This document shows, piece after piece, positions 26,871-36,635 of a DNA stretch of 64,000 nt. The position numbers and the translations under genes are program-made. The stretch's first letter is position 1, and each line of letters opens with the position of its first letter. The DNA lies in the NCBI RefSeq assembly GCF_014218805.1, contig NZ_JACJUV010000001.1, positions 2,802,501 to 2,866,500 on the forward strand. Direction: 5' to 3'. The DNA comes from Teredinibacter franksiae. GTDB lineage: Bacteria > Pseudomonadota > Gammaproteobacteria > Pseudomonadales > Cellvibrionaceae. The notes beneath the pieces are model-generated. The model saw only the letters and a program-made list of their open reading frames with translations. It was not told the origin of the DNA and did not search any database.

Positions 26871-29255
26871 TTATTTGAAGGTTAACGTCTCGGCAGTGAG
26901 CGCGTTATAACTCGCTTCGATGCGCACTGATTCCAGTGTATCACCGATTTTAACCAGTGCAGCGGCGATACCCGCTTCACTTTTACGTTCGGCGGGTGAA
27001 ACTAATTCTATATCGCCGGAAATACTGAAGTTAACTTTGGCCCCGTTCACGCGCGTGGGATTGCCCTTCGCGTCGAGTAATTGTGCATAGACAAATACCA
27101 GGTCGTTTTGGCCGGTTTGGGCGGCAATGGAGGTGTCTTCCATTACCAGTGAAAGCTGTGCCGGCTTGCCCGGTGTTGCAACTGTATGGCTGGCAACAAC
27201 TTTGCCATCGGCCATGGCTTTGGCCACTAAGGCGCCGGGCTCGAAAGTATCCAGCTGAAATAGCACGGGCGGGTGGTTTACTTTGCCGTAGCGCTCGACG
27301 TCTTTTTTGCCTTTGCCTAGCGAGCGCCCGTTGAGGAAAAGCTCTACTTCGTCGGCGTTACTGTACACATGGAAGTTGAGGCTGGAATCGGCTTGCCAGT
27401 AGCTACCAATATGGGCCATATAGCCATTTGCCAGTGGCCCACCAAAATCGTCGGCGTCGCGTTGGCTTTGGTAAAAGTAGTAGCTGAACTTGGGTAAACG
27501 CTCTAGGCTCATAATGCCGGAAGATTCTAGGTCGTCGCTGTAGCCACGGTTGTAGTCGAACATTACCCAGTAGCCGTCGGCAAAGGCTGGGGTATTAAAG
27601 TTGTCGTTGTGAGCTTCCATTATGTTGGCCGCTTGCTGCTGCAAGCGTGTTTCACCGGCGTTAAGCAACTGCCGACTGGAGCGCTCGTCTTGCAATAGTT
27701 CACCCCAGGCATTTTGATTTAGGCCTGCATTCATAGCGTAGTATTCCCAGTCTCCGTATTCAGACACTACATAGGGTTTACCGGGCTCTTTGTAATGACC
27801 TAGACGGTGCTGGCGTGCCTGCAAATAAATATCGTAGGTTTGTGGTACCCAGCCCGCTGAATAGGTGGTGGCAGAGGGGTACTCTTCATGAACGATTTTG
27901 TGTAGACCAGTAATGAGTGTGTCTGGCATGTTGGATTCATTCAGTGAACATTCCCAGGCCAGTACCGAGGCGTGGTTGCGGTCGCGGCGAATGAGGTCGC
28001 GACAGGTTTGCTCGGCGTGGGCATAAAATGCTGGCGTATCGTTTACGTACTGCCAACCGAGAATAGCATCAAGTAAAACCAAGCCTAGTTCATCCGCCGC
28101 GCGCATAAAGGCTTTGGCGTGTGGGTAATGGCTTAAGCGAATATAGTCGAACCCAGCGGCTTTCATTTTTTCTGCATCGCGATACTGCGCCGCGTCGGAC
28201 AAGGCATAGCCCGCATAGGGGTATTCCTGATGTCGGTTTACGCCGCGTAAAAATGTTTTTTCACCGTTGATGTACAGTTGGTCTTCAACTATTTCGAATT
28301 TACGAATGCCGATACGGGTGCTGTCGTCATCGACCAGTTGACCGTTTTTCAGGATTTGCGTTTTTAAGGTGTAGAGTGATGGTGTTGAGGGTGACCAAAG
28401 TCGAGGTGTTTTAACGTGCAGTTCCTGGTTGACTTCCGCATCGCTCTGCGCGCTTATATCGAGCGGTTTTTCTGTGGTTTGAACCAGTTGGCCGCTGTGC
28501 TGCAATTGGTGGCGAACGACAACGGAAGCGGCTGTACCGCTGTTGACAATATGGGTTTGTACGGTAACGATTGCCTGTTCGGCGGTTACCTGTGGGTAGC
28601 GAACAAAAATACCACCAGACGCTTTTTTGCCAGCGGCAACGGGGTCGGAAATATGGAGTTCGTTTTCTACACGCAACCAAGTGTTGCGGTATATGCCGCC
28701 GTACATATTAAAGTCGAGAATTTTTAATGGCTTGGGCCCGGTAATATCACTGTCGCGGTTATCCAAGCGCACCATTAGGGTGTTGTCGCCGTCTTTCAAA
28801 TGGGGCGTAAGCAATATACTAAAGGGAAGATAGCCACCGTAATGTTTATTAACCGGTGTTCCGTTAATCCACACTTCACTCACATTCATGGCGGCTTCGA
28901 AATCCAAAAAAACATTTTTGCCCTGCCACTGCGGGGCAGCAGAAAATGTTTTTTTGTACCAGGCATCGCCCTGCCATTGATTGTTGACAACCCTAGGCTC
29001 GAGATGCGCAGTGTGTGGAAGGCTGATGGTTTCCCAGCTGTTATGTTGACGGGCTTTTTCCAGTGACAATATATCGTTGGAGCGGAAAAACTGCCAATGG
29101 CTATTCCACAATTGTGGCGCTGTGACCAAAGAAGCCGGCGCAGAGGTAGCCGTCGTCTCGGATGTTTTTGGTGTTTTTTCGCAACCAGCGAGAGCTAGCG
29201 GTAACACCAGTGCAAAAAAGGCACTAGCCGCTAAAGATCGAGTTAAATACTTCAT
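26871..29255 (-). CDS. GH2-family beta-galactosidase, lipoprotein
   Basis: From ATG 29255 (a TTG start at 29276 is less likely) the product has 794 residues. A lipoprotein signal ends LALAGC (Cys 25). A GH2 sugar-binding domain follows (SWETISLPHTAHL, WYKKTF, VWINGTPV), then the immunoglobulin-like domain and the TIM barrel. The acid/base is Glu440 in WECSLNESNMP and the nucleophile Glu499 in YVVSEYGDWEYY. The C-terminus has DUF4982-like/Ig-like parts. It should remove galactose from galactan fragments at the outer or periplasmic membrane face. Neighbours are GH53 upstream (36 bp) and the transporter downstream. Confidence 0.92.
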   Translation of the reverse strand: MKYLTRSLAASAFFALVLPLALAGCEKTPKTSETTATSAPASLVTAPQLWNSHWQFFRSNDILSLEKARQHNSWETISLPHTAHLEPRVVNNQWQGDAWYKKTFSAAPQWQGKNVFLDFEAAMNVSEVWINGTPVNKHYGGYLPFSILLTPHLKDGDNTLMVRLDNRDSDITGPKPLKILDFNMYGGIYRNTWLRVENELHISDPVAAGKKASGGIFVRYPQVTAEQAIVTVQTHIVNSGTAASVVVRHQLQHSGQLVQTTEKPLDISAQSDAEVNQELHVKTPRLWSPSTPSLYTLKTQILKNGQLVDDDSTRIGIRKFEIVEDQLYINGEKTFLRGVNRHQEYPYAGYALSDAAQYRDAEKMKAAGFDYIRLSHYPHAKAFMRAADELGLVLLDAILGWQYVNDTPAFYAHAEQTCRDLIRRDRNHASVLAWECSLNESNMPDTLITGLHKIVHEEYPSATTYSAGWVPQTYDIYLQARQHRLGHYKEPGKPYVVSEYGDWEYYAMNAGLNQNAWGELLQDERSSRQLLNAGETRLQQQAANIMEAHNDNFNTPAFADGYWVMFDYNRGYSDDLESSGIMSLERLPKFSYYFYQSQRDADDFGGPLANGYMAHIGSYWQADSSLNFHVYSNADEVELFLNGRSLGKGKKDVERYGKVNHPPVLFQLDTFEPGALVAKAMADGKVVASHTVATPGKPAQLSLVMEDTSIAAQTGQNDLVFVYAQLLDAKGNPTRVNGAKVNFSISGDIELVSPAERKSEAGIAAALVKIGDTLESVRIEASYNALTAETLTFK

Positions 29256-29291
29256 AGGCTTATCTGCTTTTATCAATTTATTGAGTATCGC

Positions 29292-30521
29292 TTATTCATC
29301 TTTAAGCAGTGAAAATATGTCGATTACAGGTAACACTTCGTTGTCGTTTGTCAGGTCGAAAAACGCATTATTTTCCCAGTGCGAGCCTGTTCCCCAAAGA
29401 GTGGAGCATTGAGTGCTTACCCAGGCGGGTTCCCACACAATTACGCCATTGCCGCCGCCGGCGACAACTTGCGCAACAATATCGTAGAAGTAACGACGCT
29501 GGTCTTCAGGTGTGGCTTGGTAACCGGCAATGAGCGAGTCGGCATTCAGTACGTTGTTGGCCTGATCAAAATTTTCCAGCGTCCAAGGGTAGGATGTTTC
29601 CACTACGATTACATCGCGCTGGTAAGTGCTTTCCAGCTCTGCAATAGCATTGGATAAGTTTTGCAGTGTATAAGTGGACCATTTACCGTAGTAACTTAGA
29701 CCAATTAAGTCAAAATTGGTGACGCCAGCTTTGAGTGCGGCAGGAAACCATTGAAGGGCGTTTTCGGGCTGCGCTATGTGTAGCATACGCTGCAGGTTGG
29801 TATTGTGGTCACGATTAAAATCGGCAACGGCCTGTAGGCCATGGTTTATTAGTTCGGCGTTGCGTGGCCAATTAATAAACGCGTGATTCATCTGCGCTTC
29901 GGGCTGCAAAATTTCGTTGTTAATTTCGTTACCCACCTGAACCAACTCGGGCAGTAGTTGTTCTGCCTGAAGTTCCGCTAAGGTGTCGTAGGTGTATTGG
30001 TACACTGTGTCGGCCAGAGCGGTTGTGTCACCGTGCAGGTGTGCCCAGCCGGCGGGAATAGTTTGTTTTTCGGGGTCGGCCCAAGTATCGGAGTAATGGA
30101 GATCTAGCAGTACCTGCATACCCTTGTTTTTTGCTCGGGCAATGCTGCGTTTTACATCGGCGAGATTGGAATATTCGGTCCAATCGGGGTTGTGCCAAAG
30201 CCGTATACGTACAATGTTTGCGCCGGCATCGGCAAAAATACGGTAGGCATCAGTAACTTGTCCGCCTACACGAAATTCAGCGCCGCAGTCATCCATTTCG
30301 TTGACGTAGGATAAATCTGCACCTAGGTAAAAAGGTTCACCGGTCGGCAACACTATTTCGGCTGTTTGTACTTCCGGGGTGGGGTTGGTGGTACTCGACT
30401 CCACGGTGGCCGGATCAGTTTGTTGTACGCGAGAGGGGCTGCCGCCACATCCCGGTTGTGCTGCTATTATCACTGCCACAATGAGTGACAATGGAAACGA
30501 TTTGTTGTTCATAAGAGTCAT
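29292..30521 (-). CDS. GH53 endo-beta-1,4-galactanase, lipoprotein
   Basis: The 409-residue protein has a lipoprotein signal (AAQPGCGG, Cys 25) and a Thr/Pro/Ser linker. The GH53 barrel begins FYLGADLSYVNEMDDCG and includes VRIRLWHNP and LLDLHYSDTWADP. The acid/base is Glu199 in VQVGNEINN and the nucleophile Glu308 in VIVVETSYPW. The enzyme cuts beta-1,4-galactan such as pectin side chains. The start could also be ATG 30512. It is preceded by the TonB receptor's terminator and followed closely by GH2, forming the enzymatic core of the locus. Confidence 0.95.
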   Translation of the reverse strand: MTLMNNKSFPLSLIVAVIIAAQPGCGGSPSRVQQTDPATVESSTTNPTPEVQTAEIVLPTGEPFYLGADLSYVNEMDDCGAEFRVGGQVTDAYRIFADAGANIVRIRLWHNPDWTEYSNLADVKRSIARAKNKGMQVLLDLHYSDTWADPEKQTIPAGWAHLHGDTTALADTVYQYTYDTLAELQAEQLLPELVQVGNEINNEILQPEAQMNHAFINWPRNAELINHGLQAVADFNRDHNTNLQRMLHIAQPENALQWFPAALKAGVTNFDLIGLSYYGKWSTYTLQNLSNAIAELESTYQRDVIVVETSYPWTLENFDQANNVLNADSLIAGYQATPEDQRRYFYDIVAQVVAGGGNGVIVWEPAWVSTQCSTLWGTGSHWENNAFFDLTNDNEVLPVIDIFSLLKDE

Positions 30522-30540
30522 CCGATTTACGCATTCACCT

Positions 30541-30568
30541 AAAAAAAAGCGGCCGCTAGGCGGCCGCT
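30541..30568 (-). terminator. Rho-independent terminator of the TonB receptor gene
   Basis: AGCGGCCGC and GCGGCCGCT form a perfect 9-bp stem with a 3-base loop; on the minus strand it is followed by eight T's. It lies 13 bp past the receptor stop and upstream of GH53, so GH53 expression may depend on partial read-through or its own promoter. Confidence 0.9.
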
Positions 30569-30580
30569 GTTAGGGGGGCG

Positions 30581-33298
30581 TTACAATTTCCAGGAAAGGC
30601 CAAGGCTGTAGCGCTGACCGAACTCTTCATATTTATTTACGTGCGCCTCGTTGTTGGATTCCAGGCCGTAAACCTTATACGGTTCGTCGGTGAGGTTTTG
30701 TACCTGCATCATCACTTGTAAGTCGTCGGTGATGTCGTAGGAAAGGCTAAGGTCGAAGTAACCTTCGGCAGCGTTAACACCTTCTTCACCCATTACGCGG
30801 TTGATATCTCGCTGGAATTCACTTCGATAATTGTAGGACAAACGGCCCTCAAGGCCACTCAGGTAGTACCAAACAGTAGCTGTTCCAACATGCTCGGACA
30901 AACCGGTTAAGCCAAAGGGAGTGGAGTTTAGCGGTGTACCTTGGCGAATGTTGGAGTCGGCAAAGGCGTAGTTTGCGTAAACACCTAAGCCCGGTACGAA
31001 GTCGAACGCTTGCTGATACATCAATTCGTAACCTTTGATGTAACCGCCACTGCCGTTAACAGGCAGCGATAGCAAGTACTCGGTACCGTCTACTTGGATG
31101 GTTTCCGCACCGGCCTGACGGGCGATGTAAGAATCCATATCTTTGTAATACAGGGTAGCTGCAACGGAGTTGCTATCACCGAAGTACCATTCGTAGGTTA
31201 AGTCCGTTTGGGTGGCGCGGAAGGGCTCTAGTTTAGGGTTACCGGAACCGGATTCGCCGGGGTTGGGTGCCCATTGATCCTGACCAATATCGACGGCTGG
31301 GCTTAAGAAATCCAGCGGTGCGCGGGCAATGGTTTTGGCCACGGCGAGTCGTATAACGTTGTCTGAATTGAGTTCGAACGCTAGGTTCATACTGGGCAGA
31401 ATATCGTTGTAGCTATTGTCTACGCTAACGGGCTCCGCTGAGGCAGGTACTTCTACCCAGTTGTCAGACCCAACAGGGTCTTCAACCCAAACGCTGGTTG
31501 TTAATATTTGAGAACCGTGGGATCCCGTGTCGGTCGTTACTGAGCGCACACCAACGTTACCGCTAACCGGTATGCTGCCCAGTTGGGTGTCGATATTGAG
31601 CTGTAGGTAGGCCGAAGTAATGTCCTCGGTTACCCGCCAACTTGCCAGCATATCGTTGTTGTCACCGGGGCTGGGGTTTGCTATTCCGTTAAAGTAGTAA
31701 TCGATAGCCTGTTCGCGATCGAGTGTCATATACGCGGGGAGGTCACTCCAGTAAGAATCGGAACCCGCGTCGATCATCATGCCGGCAGGAATTTCGGTAT
31801 CGGCATTTTGCGTTACGAATTGATCCCAGATCTGGGCATCCAGTGATTTTTCGCGACCTGAAAAACGACCGCCGAACACAATAGAGCTAGCCCAGCTGTT
31901 TTCGAAGAAGCGCTCGGCGTGTACATCAATAGCGGTAATGGCGTCTTTGCCTTCTGCCTGTGGCTGTACAGTCAAGTTGTCCACGCTATTCTGGGTGGGG
32001 TCAGTCAAGCTTATACCGCTGTCCAGAGTGAGAAACATACGCTCATCTTTAGCCCCAAAGGTTGCCCAGGGATCAGCGGACGTGTTCACTGTACGCACCG
32101 AGTGCCAGCGGCGCTCGCGGTTGGTTTCCGAGTAGGAGATATCGGCACCTAATGCCCACTCACCGAGATCCCAGCCCAGTTTGGCACCGTTAATCATCAT
32201 GTCGTCGGTTTGGGTGAACTCTTCGTTAAGGCTGCGCAGTGAACTCAGGCCCACGCGACCGGCGAGCAGGTCTTCGGCATCGGCAGCGGAGTTGGTGAAT
32301 CCGGTGGCAACGGAATCACCAATTGTCCACTGACGGTCATAGTTGTTATTAATATTAAAATCGAAACCGCGTTGCTCTTCCTGGATGTCCAACTGGGAGT
32401 AGAAGAAATCATAGCTTAGCGAGAAGGTTTCGGTTGGCTGCCACTGCACAACGGCCATGCCACCAATACGGGAGTCTTCGCCACCACGTACCAGCGCAGA
32501 ACCACCCCATGGGGCGTTAAAATCTTTACCTTCAGCGTCGTTCCACTGATTGTTGTGCCACGTGTCACCGTAGTTCCACAACTCCGAACGCTGGGTAGCA
32601 ATAGGTTGGCTTTGGCCTGCTATACCGAGGGCCAAGCCTAAGGTGTCGCCTGCAAATCTATCGATGTAGGAAACACTGTAGCGCGAACCTAGGCCACCGT
32701 TGGCGGCGTCATCTACGTCGCTACCCAGTGAATAACTAGAGGCGCGAGCATTAATGGCGATTACACGTTCGTCGAAGTCTAATGGCGATACGGTTTCTAG
32801 GTTTACGGTACCGGAAACACCACCTTCAATCATTTTCGCCTGAGGTGTTTTATACACCTGAGCGGCGTTAATCAGTTCCGCCGGGAATTGGTCGTAACGG
32901 ATGTTACGGTCTTCTTCAACGGTAGCAACTTCACGGCCGTTAAGGGTTGTAAGGCCGAGCTGGCCACCCATACCACGAATAGAAATTTGGCTGCCGTTAC
33001 CGCGGTCGCGGTCCTGCGCAACACCGGGAAGGCGCGCGAGGCTCTCGGTTATGGAAACGTCGGGCAGTTGGCCAATATCTTCCGCCGAAATGGCTTCAAT
33101 AACACTGGCGGCATCACGTTTTTGCGCGAGCGCAGACTGCAGGCTCTTCTGGTAGCTACCCTGTACGATAACTTCTTCCAGTGCGGTATCTTCATTTTCT
33201 TGAGCGACACTGGTGGACACCAACCCCGAGGTTGTAAGCCCTAGTAGGATTGCCATAACGCCAGGGCTGGCACAGGTTTTTAATGGAAAATTCTTCAT
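30581..33298 (-). CDS. TonB-dependent outer-membrane receptor
   Basis: The 905-residue receptor has a signal peptide (to about 32), a TonB box EEVIVQGSY and a plug domain (DIGQLPDVSITESLARLPGV, ISIRGMGGQLGLTTLNGREV, VYKTPQAKMIEGGVSGTVNL). A 22-strand-type barrel ends QRYSLGLSWKL. This plug pattern belongs to the carbohydrate-type TonB receptors of Xanthomonas and Cellvibrio-like bacteria. Being the first gene of the locus, it should import galactan oligosaccharides across the outer membrane. It has its own terminator. Confidence 0.95.
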   Translation of the reverse strand: MKNFPLKTCASPGVMAILLGLTTSGLVSTSVAQENEDTALEEVIVQGSYQKSLQSALAQKRDAASVIEAISAEDIGQLPDVSITESLARLPGVAQDRDRGNGSQISIRGMGGQLGLTTLNGREVATVEEDRNIRYDQFPAELINAAQVYKTPQAKMIEGGVSGTVNLETVSPLDFDERVIAINARASSYSLGSDVDDAANGGLGSRYSVSYIDRFAGDTLGLALGIAGQSQPIATQRSELWNYGDTWHNNQWNDAEGKDFNAPWGGSALVRGGEDSRIGGMAVVQWQPTETFSLSYDFFYSQLDIQEEQRGFDFNINNNYDRQWTIGDSVATGFTNSAADAEDLLAGRVGLSSLRSLNEEFTQTDDMMINGAKLGWDLGEWALGADISYSETNRERRWHSVRTVNTSADPWATFGAKDERMFLTLDSGISLTDPTQNSVDNLTVQPQAEGKDAITAIDVHAERFFENSWASSIVFGGRFSGREKSLDAQIWDQFVTQNADTEIPAGMMIDAGSDSYWSDLPAYMTLDREQAIDYYFNGIANPSPGDNNDMLASWRVTEDITSAYLQLNIDTQLGSIPVSGNVGVRSVTTDTGSHGSQILTTSVWVEDPVGSDNWVEVPASAEPVSVDNSYNDILPSMNLAFELNSDNVIRLAVAKTIARAPLDFLSPAVDIGQDQWAPNPGESGSGNPKLEPFRATQTDLTYEWYFGDSNSVAATLYYKDMDSYIARQAGAETIQVDGTEYLLSLPVNGSGGYIKGYELMYQQAFDFVPGLGVYANYAFADSNIRQGTPLNSTPFGLTGLSEHVGTATVWYYLSGLEGRLSYNYRSEFQRDINRVMGEEGVNAAEGYFDLSLSYDITDDLQVMMQVQNLTDEPYKVYGLESNNEAHVNKYEEFGQRYSLGLSWKL

Positions 33299-33329
33299 CT
33301 CTCGTTCCCCGTTATCTTTATTTTTCGGA

Positions 33330-33428
33330 TTACGTAAACACGCTCAATAGGCCCAACTCGCTACCATTCTCCCGGTCGTCGAATTGCTTTGAAATACCCG
33401 TTGGCGGAAATACGTATGACTTATACGT
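33330..33428. promoter_or_regulatory. Candidate LacI-type operator region upstream of the TonB receptor
   Basis: Short palindromes with a central CG cluster here: TTACGTAA (33330-33337), ATACGTAT (33410-33417), and ACGTAT-GACTT-ATACGT (33412-33428). LacI/GalR proteins bind CG-centred palindromes, and a lacI gene closes this locus. Functional assignment is inference. Confidence 0.4.
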
Positions 33429-33987
33429 TTACCTTTATTGTTGTGGTTGGTGACGTTTATCAGCACTTGTTGCGTAAGGTAAGCGTTTTCCTTGAGTCTG
33501 TAAAGTCTGCCGATCTGAGAGTGGGTAAAAGCCTGCAGCGGTATTCATCGGATGTATGCTTCTGGTGGCGAAGCGGGTAACAAAGTATCGGTATACTCTG
33601 GTCTGGGGGGCTACGAATATTAGGGCATCGGGTAACTCAAACGGCGTTCTCGTTGGTAGGGGGGGGCTTGAGGGCGCCTCTATTAATTGATTTTAGCCTC
33701 TACGTGACCTAGCAGGCCTTAGTTTAAGGCGGTCTGCGCAGCGGAAGACGGACTGCCTATGTGGGGCGTTACTGACGCTTATGGCGGTGGAAGCAGTGGT
33801 GGGGCCGGCAATAGGCTTTCGGGTTCCCCTTCCATAGGGTTGCTAAAGATAAAATCGATTTAGGTTGCTATCAGTCAATTGGTTGATAGCCGAAATCCCG
33901 TATTTATAATCTTGAACGCGATTGTATTCCCGCTGTTTTTAACCAACTTTTGAACGGATTAGTTTTAAACTCTAGCCTTGTATATGG
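33429..33987. other. Intergenic region upstream of the galactan locus
   Basis: No gene recognised. It holds a GC-rich imperfect hairpin around 33725-33760 (GGCGGTCTGC against GACGGACTGCC). The rest should separate two minus-strand transcription units. Confidence 0.45.
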
Positions 33988-34503
33988 CTAGAGTTTAACG
34001 ATAGAAAGGGTTACGTACCCAATATCGAAGCCAAATTTTGTAAGGCTTGACTCGTTTATCAACGTACTCTCGTTTACCAGATACATTTTGTCGTCTACCT
34101 GAACATCAATGGTTGAATCTTTATAGGGAATTGTTAAGGTATATTGTAAAAACATCGCGTTTCCTGCGGTGTGAACAGTTGATTCGCCTACCACATCGTT
34201 CGCGCTGGCCGTAAACGTCTGTTCGTTTATCGCTTGCAGCGTCCAAATGCGGGTTTGTTGCTCATCATCGTCAAAGATAAAGACTTCGTGCAACGTACCT
34301 ACCCCATCCTTCCACTCGGCATTGATATCGGCGCTGAAGTATCGAATGACCTCACCCTTTCGATTTTTTACTATACCGCTGGCCTTTAGCTTGCCGTCAA
34401 AAAAGGTTTTTACCTCAAGTTTGGGGGTGTTGTTTTTATAATGGTTAACGTCTACAGGGGCGCAGCCAGTAAGAACAGTAAGTAATAGTAAAATACGCAA
34501 CAT
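33988..34503 (-). CDS. DUF3833-family lipoprotein
   Basis: The 171-residue protein has a lipoprotein signal (LTVLTGCAP) and the DUF3833 pattern LEVKTFFDGKLKASGIVKNRKGEVIRYFSADINAEW. Function is unknown. It is last in a four-gene minus-strand operon (SDR, DUF2878, unknown, DUF3833) with overlaps or 1-base gaps. Similar sets accompany cyclopropane-fatty-acid-synthase-like genes in other gammaproteobacteria, from memory, which would fit a lipid-modification role; those partners are absent here. Confidence 0.85.
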   Translation of the reverse strand: MLRILLLLTVLTGCAPVDVNHYKNNTPKLEVKTFFDGKLKASGIVKNRKGEVIRYFSADINAEWKDGVGTLHEVFIFDDDEQQTRIWTLQAINEQTFTASANDVVGESTVHTAGNAMFLQYTLTIPYKDSTIDVQVDDKMYLVNESTLINESSLTKFGFDIGYVTLSIVKL

Positions 34504-34504
34504 T

Positions 34505-35287
34505 TTAATGTCCTTGGGCTAACGAGTGATGTTCGAATAAGTGGGTATAGTAAATATGCACATCTGTGTATTTACCTCTGTGGTCCGCGATATTACCTCG
34601 GCCTTTAAAGGTATACAGTTGTTTGGTTTTTGAGTGGTACTGTAGTTTTAAGTTTTTAACCACTAAGTTGAGCGCGGCATTGGTAGGGTAAATTTCAAAA
34701 CATTCAAAGTTTTTTTCACAGTCTGTGTTACTGATAGTCAGGCTGATGGTTCGCCCACGGGTGGGTAGCAGGTAGTCAAAATCCAATGCCTCTCGAGCGA
34801 TAAGTTTATGCCAATATTGGTTAATAAAGTTATCGAAACCGGCATCTACAACCAGTGAGCGCTGTAATGGTATGCGACTGTTGTTTAGCGGTTTATCTTG
34901 AGTTTTTTGATAAGCAATGGAAAGCGTATTCTGCTCGATTAAGCTAACCTCAACAGATTCTCCTGAACGTTGATTGGTCTGCTTAAACATCGGCGTTGTG
35001 GGGTTGAGGGAGTAGTCTAGCGTTTTACGTGCAAATTCTTCTCCCGTGGGCTCGTAGTAAACAACGAGCTTAGCGTTTGAGTCGGTGAGAAAATGTTTTT
35101 CGGTATAGAGCAGAGTGCTGGTGTTTTGTTTATAGGCCTTGCCCACCGCCAGTAGTTTTTCATCCTCTAGGGTGTGCTTTGAATTGTCGCTAATCGACAA
35201 GCCAGAATAAAAGCCTAGGGCTATAACGCTGAGCCAGCGAGTGGCCAACTTAATCACAGTTAGATTGATCGCCGGTCGCTTAAACAT
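34505..35287 (-). CDS. Exported hypothetical protein of the SDR/DUF2878 operon
   Basis: The 260-residue protein has a signal-like N-terminus (WLSVIALGFYSGLSIS) and a mainly beta body, with YYEPTGEEFARKTLDYS, RIPLQRSLVVDAGFDNFI and a cysteine pair in NTDCEKNFECFEIYP. I do not recognise the family. Its start overlaps the DUF2878 stop by 8 bp, so it is translationally coupled within the operon and likely periplasmic. Confidence 0.75.
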   Translation of the reverse strand: MFKRPAINLTVIKLATRWLSVIALGFYSGLSISDNSKHTLEDEKLLAVGKAYKQNTSTLLYTEKHFLTDSNAKLVVYYEPTGEEFARKTLDYSLNPTTPMFKQTNQRSGESVEVSLIEQNTLSIAYQKTQDKPLNNSRIPLQRSLVVDAGFDNFINQYWHKLIAREALDFDYLLPTRGRTISLTISNTDCEKNFECFEIYPTNAALNLVVKNLKLQYHSKTKQLYTFKGRGNIADHRGKYTDVHIYYTHLFEHHSLAQGH

Positions 35288-35822
35288 ATGAGCGCCTAGC
35301 GTTGGTTATGCGTTGTAAGTAGTTAACCCAGTAAAACCCAAGGTTAAAGGCTAATACCCAGACCAATGTAACCACTATCAGGCCTATGGGTTTTGATTGT
35401 GGAAACGTAGACCCGGAAAAACGAGCGCCCAATTCGTAGCTTATGGGTAGCGCCACTAAAATCAATAGCGTGCGCATTACCGGGCGAGTTTGCAGCCAGG
35501 TAAAGCTGTGAAAAAAAGTAGTGGAAAAACCAAGCCACAGGCAGACGAGCCAAAAGGGAGCAAAGCGCAGGCCACTATTGCCGATAGTAGCGCTGTTGGC
35601 GTAGTGAATAAAATCTAGGCTATTGATGGCGGTTTCCATTACAAAACCTAAGGCCGTAAATAAAAGTGCATGAAGATATTCCGCGGCATGTTTTTGCACG
35701 AAGCGTAGGTGCAATAGCATAAAAATAGTAATAGCCGCCAAAGCCAGCGACCAGCTCCCCTGTACACAGGCAAACCAGAGAACCTGAAAACTAATAACAT
35801 TAAAAATGAGGGTCTTATTCAT
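35280..35822 (-). CDS. DUF2878-family membrane protein
   Basis: The 180-residue protein has five or six hydrophobic segments and the DUF2878 style: NVISFQVLWFACVQGS near the N-terminus, ALLFTALGFVMETAINSL and FAPFWLVCLWLGFSTTFFHS in the middle. Function unknown. It overlaps both neighbours by 8 bp. Confidence 0.85.
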   Translation of the reverse strand: MNKTLIFNVISFQVLWFACVQGSWSLALAAITIFMLLHLRFVQKHAAEYLHALLFTALGFVMETAINSLDFIHYANSATIGNSGLRFAPFWLVCLWLGFSTTFFHSFTWLQTRPVMRTLLILVALPISYELGARFSGSTFPQSKPIGLIVVTLVWVLAFNLGFYWVNYLQRITNARRSYV

Positions 35823-36561
35823 TGGGGTACCAGGTCATCTTGTGAAACCAAAAATTCGGCGCAATTTTGGAAACGTTTAGTAGCCATTTAAGTCGTTTTG
35901 GGAAAATGTATTCGCGTTTCCTTTGGGCTATTGCGCCTAACATTCGCTCTGTCGCGGATTCCACTGACATCAGAAAAGGCATAGCAAAATCATTTTTTTG
36001 GGTGAGGGGTGTGTCAATAAAGCCGGGGTATATCACGCTGGTGTCGATGTTTTTGTAGGCAATATCCAGCGCCAAAGATTTTAAAAAATAGGCTGCCGCC
36101 GCTTTGGAGGCGCCGTAAGCCGAAGCGCGGCTAAAGGGCGCAAAAACAACTTGCGAGGCCACGCCAATCACGTGGGGGTGTTGAGATTTCTCGAGTAAGG
36201 GCATGCTTGCGCGGAGCACGTTAATCCAACCAAAAAAATTGACGTCCATCATCCTGTCGAAATGAGACCACTCCAAGTGTTCTGGCTCTAGGTAGCGACA
36301 GTCACCTGCATTAAGAATGATTCGATCTATATGGGGTACTAGTTGCTGGAGTTTTCTCTCCAATTCATGGATGGCCGTGGCATCGCTTACATCGAAGATG
36401 AGGGGGTGAATGTTGTCCGAGCCGTTGGCCATTTCGGCCAATTTAGTGGCATTGCGACCCAGCGCGATAACAATGTTGTGTTCGGCTAGCGAAATGGCCA
36501 GCGCGCGACCAATGCCCGAGCTGGCGCCGGTAATGAGTATGGTTTCGCCGGTTATATCCAC
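35815..36561 (-). CDS. Short-chain dehydrogenase/reductase
   Basis: The 248-residue classical SDR has the nucleotide-binding TGASSGIGRA (residues 11-20), NAG at IILNAGD, the serine in VIGVASQVVFA and the catalytic YGASKAAAA (Tyr about 153, Lys about 157). It is first in the operon with DUF2878, an exported unknown and DUF3833. The substrate is not evident. Confidence 0.92.
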   Translation of the reverse strand: MDITGETILITGASSGIGRALAISLAEHNIVIALGRNATKLAEMANGSDNIHPLIFDVSDATAIHELERKLQQLVPHIDRIILNAGDCRYLEPEHLEWSHFDRMMDVNFFGWINVLRASMPLLEKSQHPHVIGVASQVVFAPFSRASAYGASKAAAAYFLKSLALDIAYKNIDTSVIYPGFIDTPLTQKNDFAMPFLMSVESATERMLGAIAQRKREYIFPKRLKWLLNVSKIAPNFWFHKMTWYPNE

Positions 36562-36635
36562 CTGCGTATGCTCCGTCAGTATTGTGTGACTACAGTTACG
36601 CGGCAGGTGAGACTTTGGATGATTAATGGCGGGCG

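Noticed and set aside
33389..33580. 63-codon plus-strand ORF upstream of the TonB receptor
   Set aside because: No ribosome site, no family resemblance; covers the likely promoter and operator region.
33717..33770. Second attC-like stretch (GGCGGTCTGC...GGGGCGTTAC)
   Set aside because: Pairing is poor and the left RYYYAAC box is missing.
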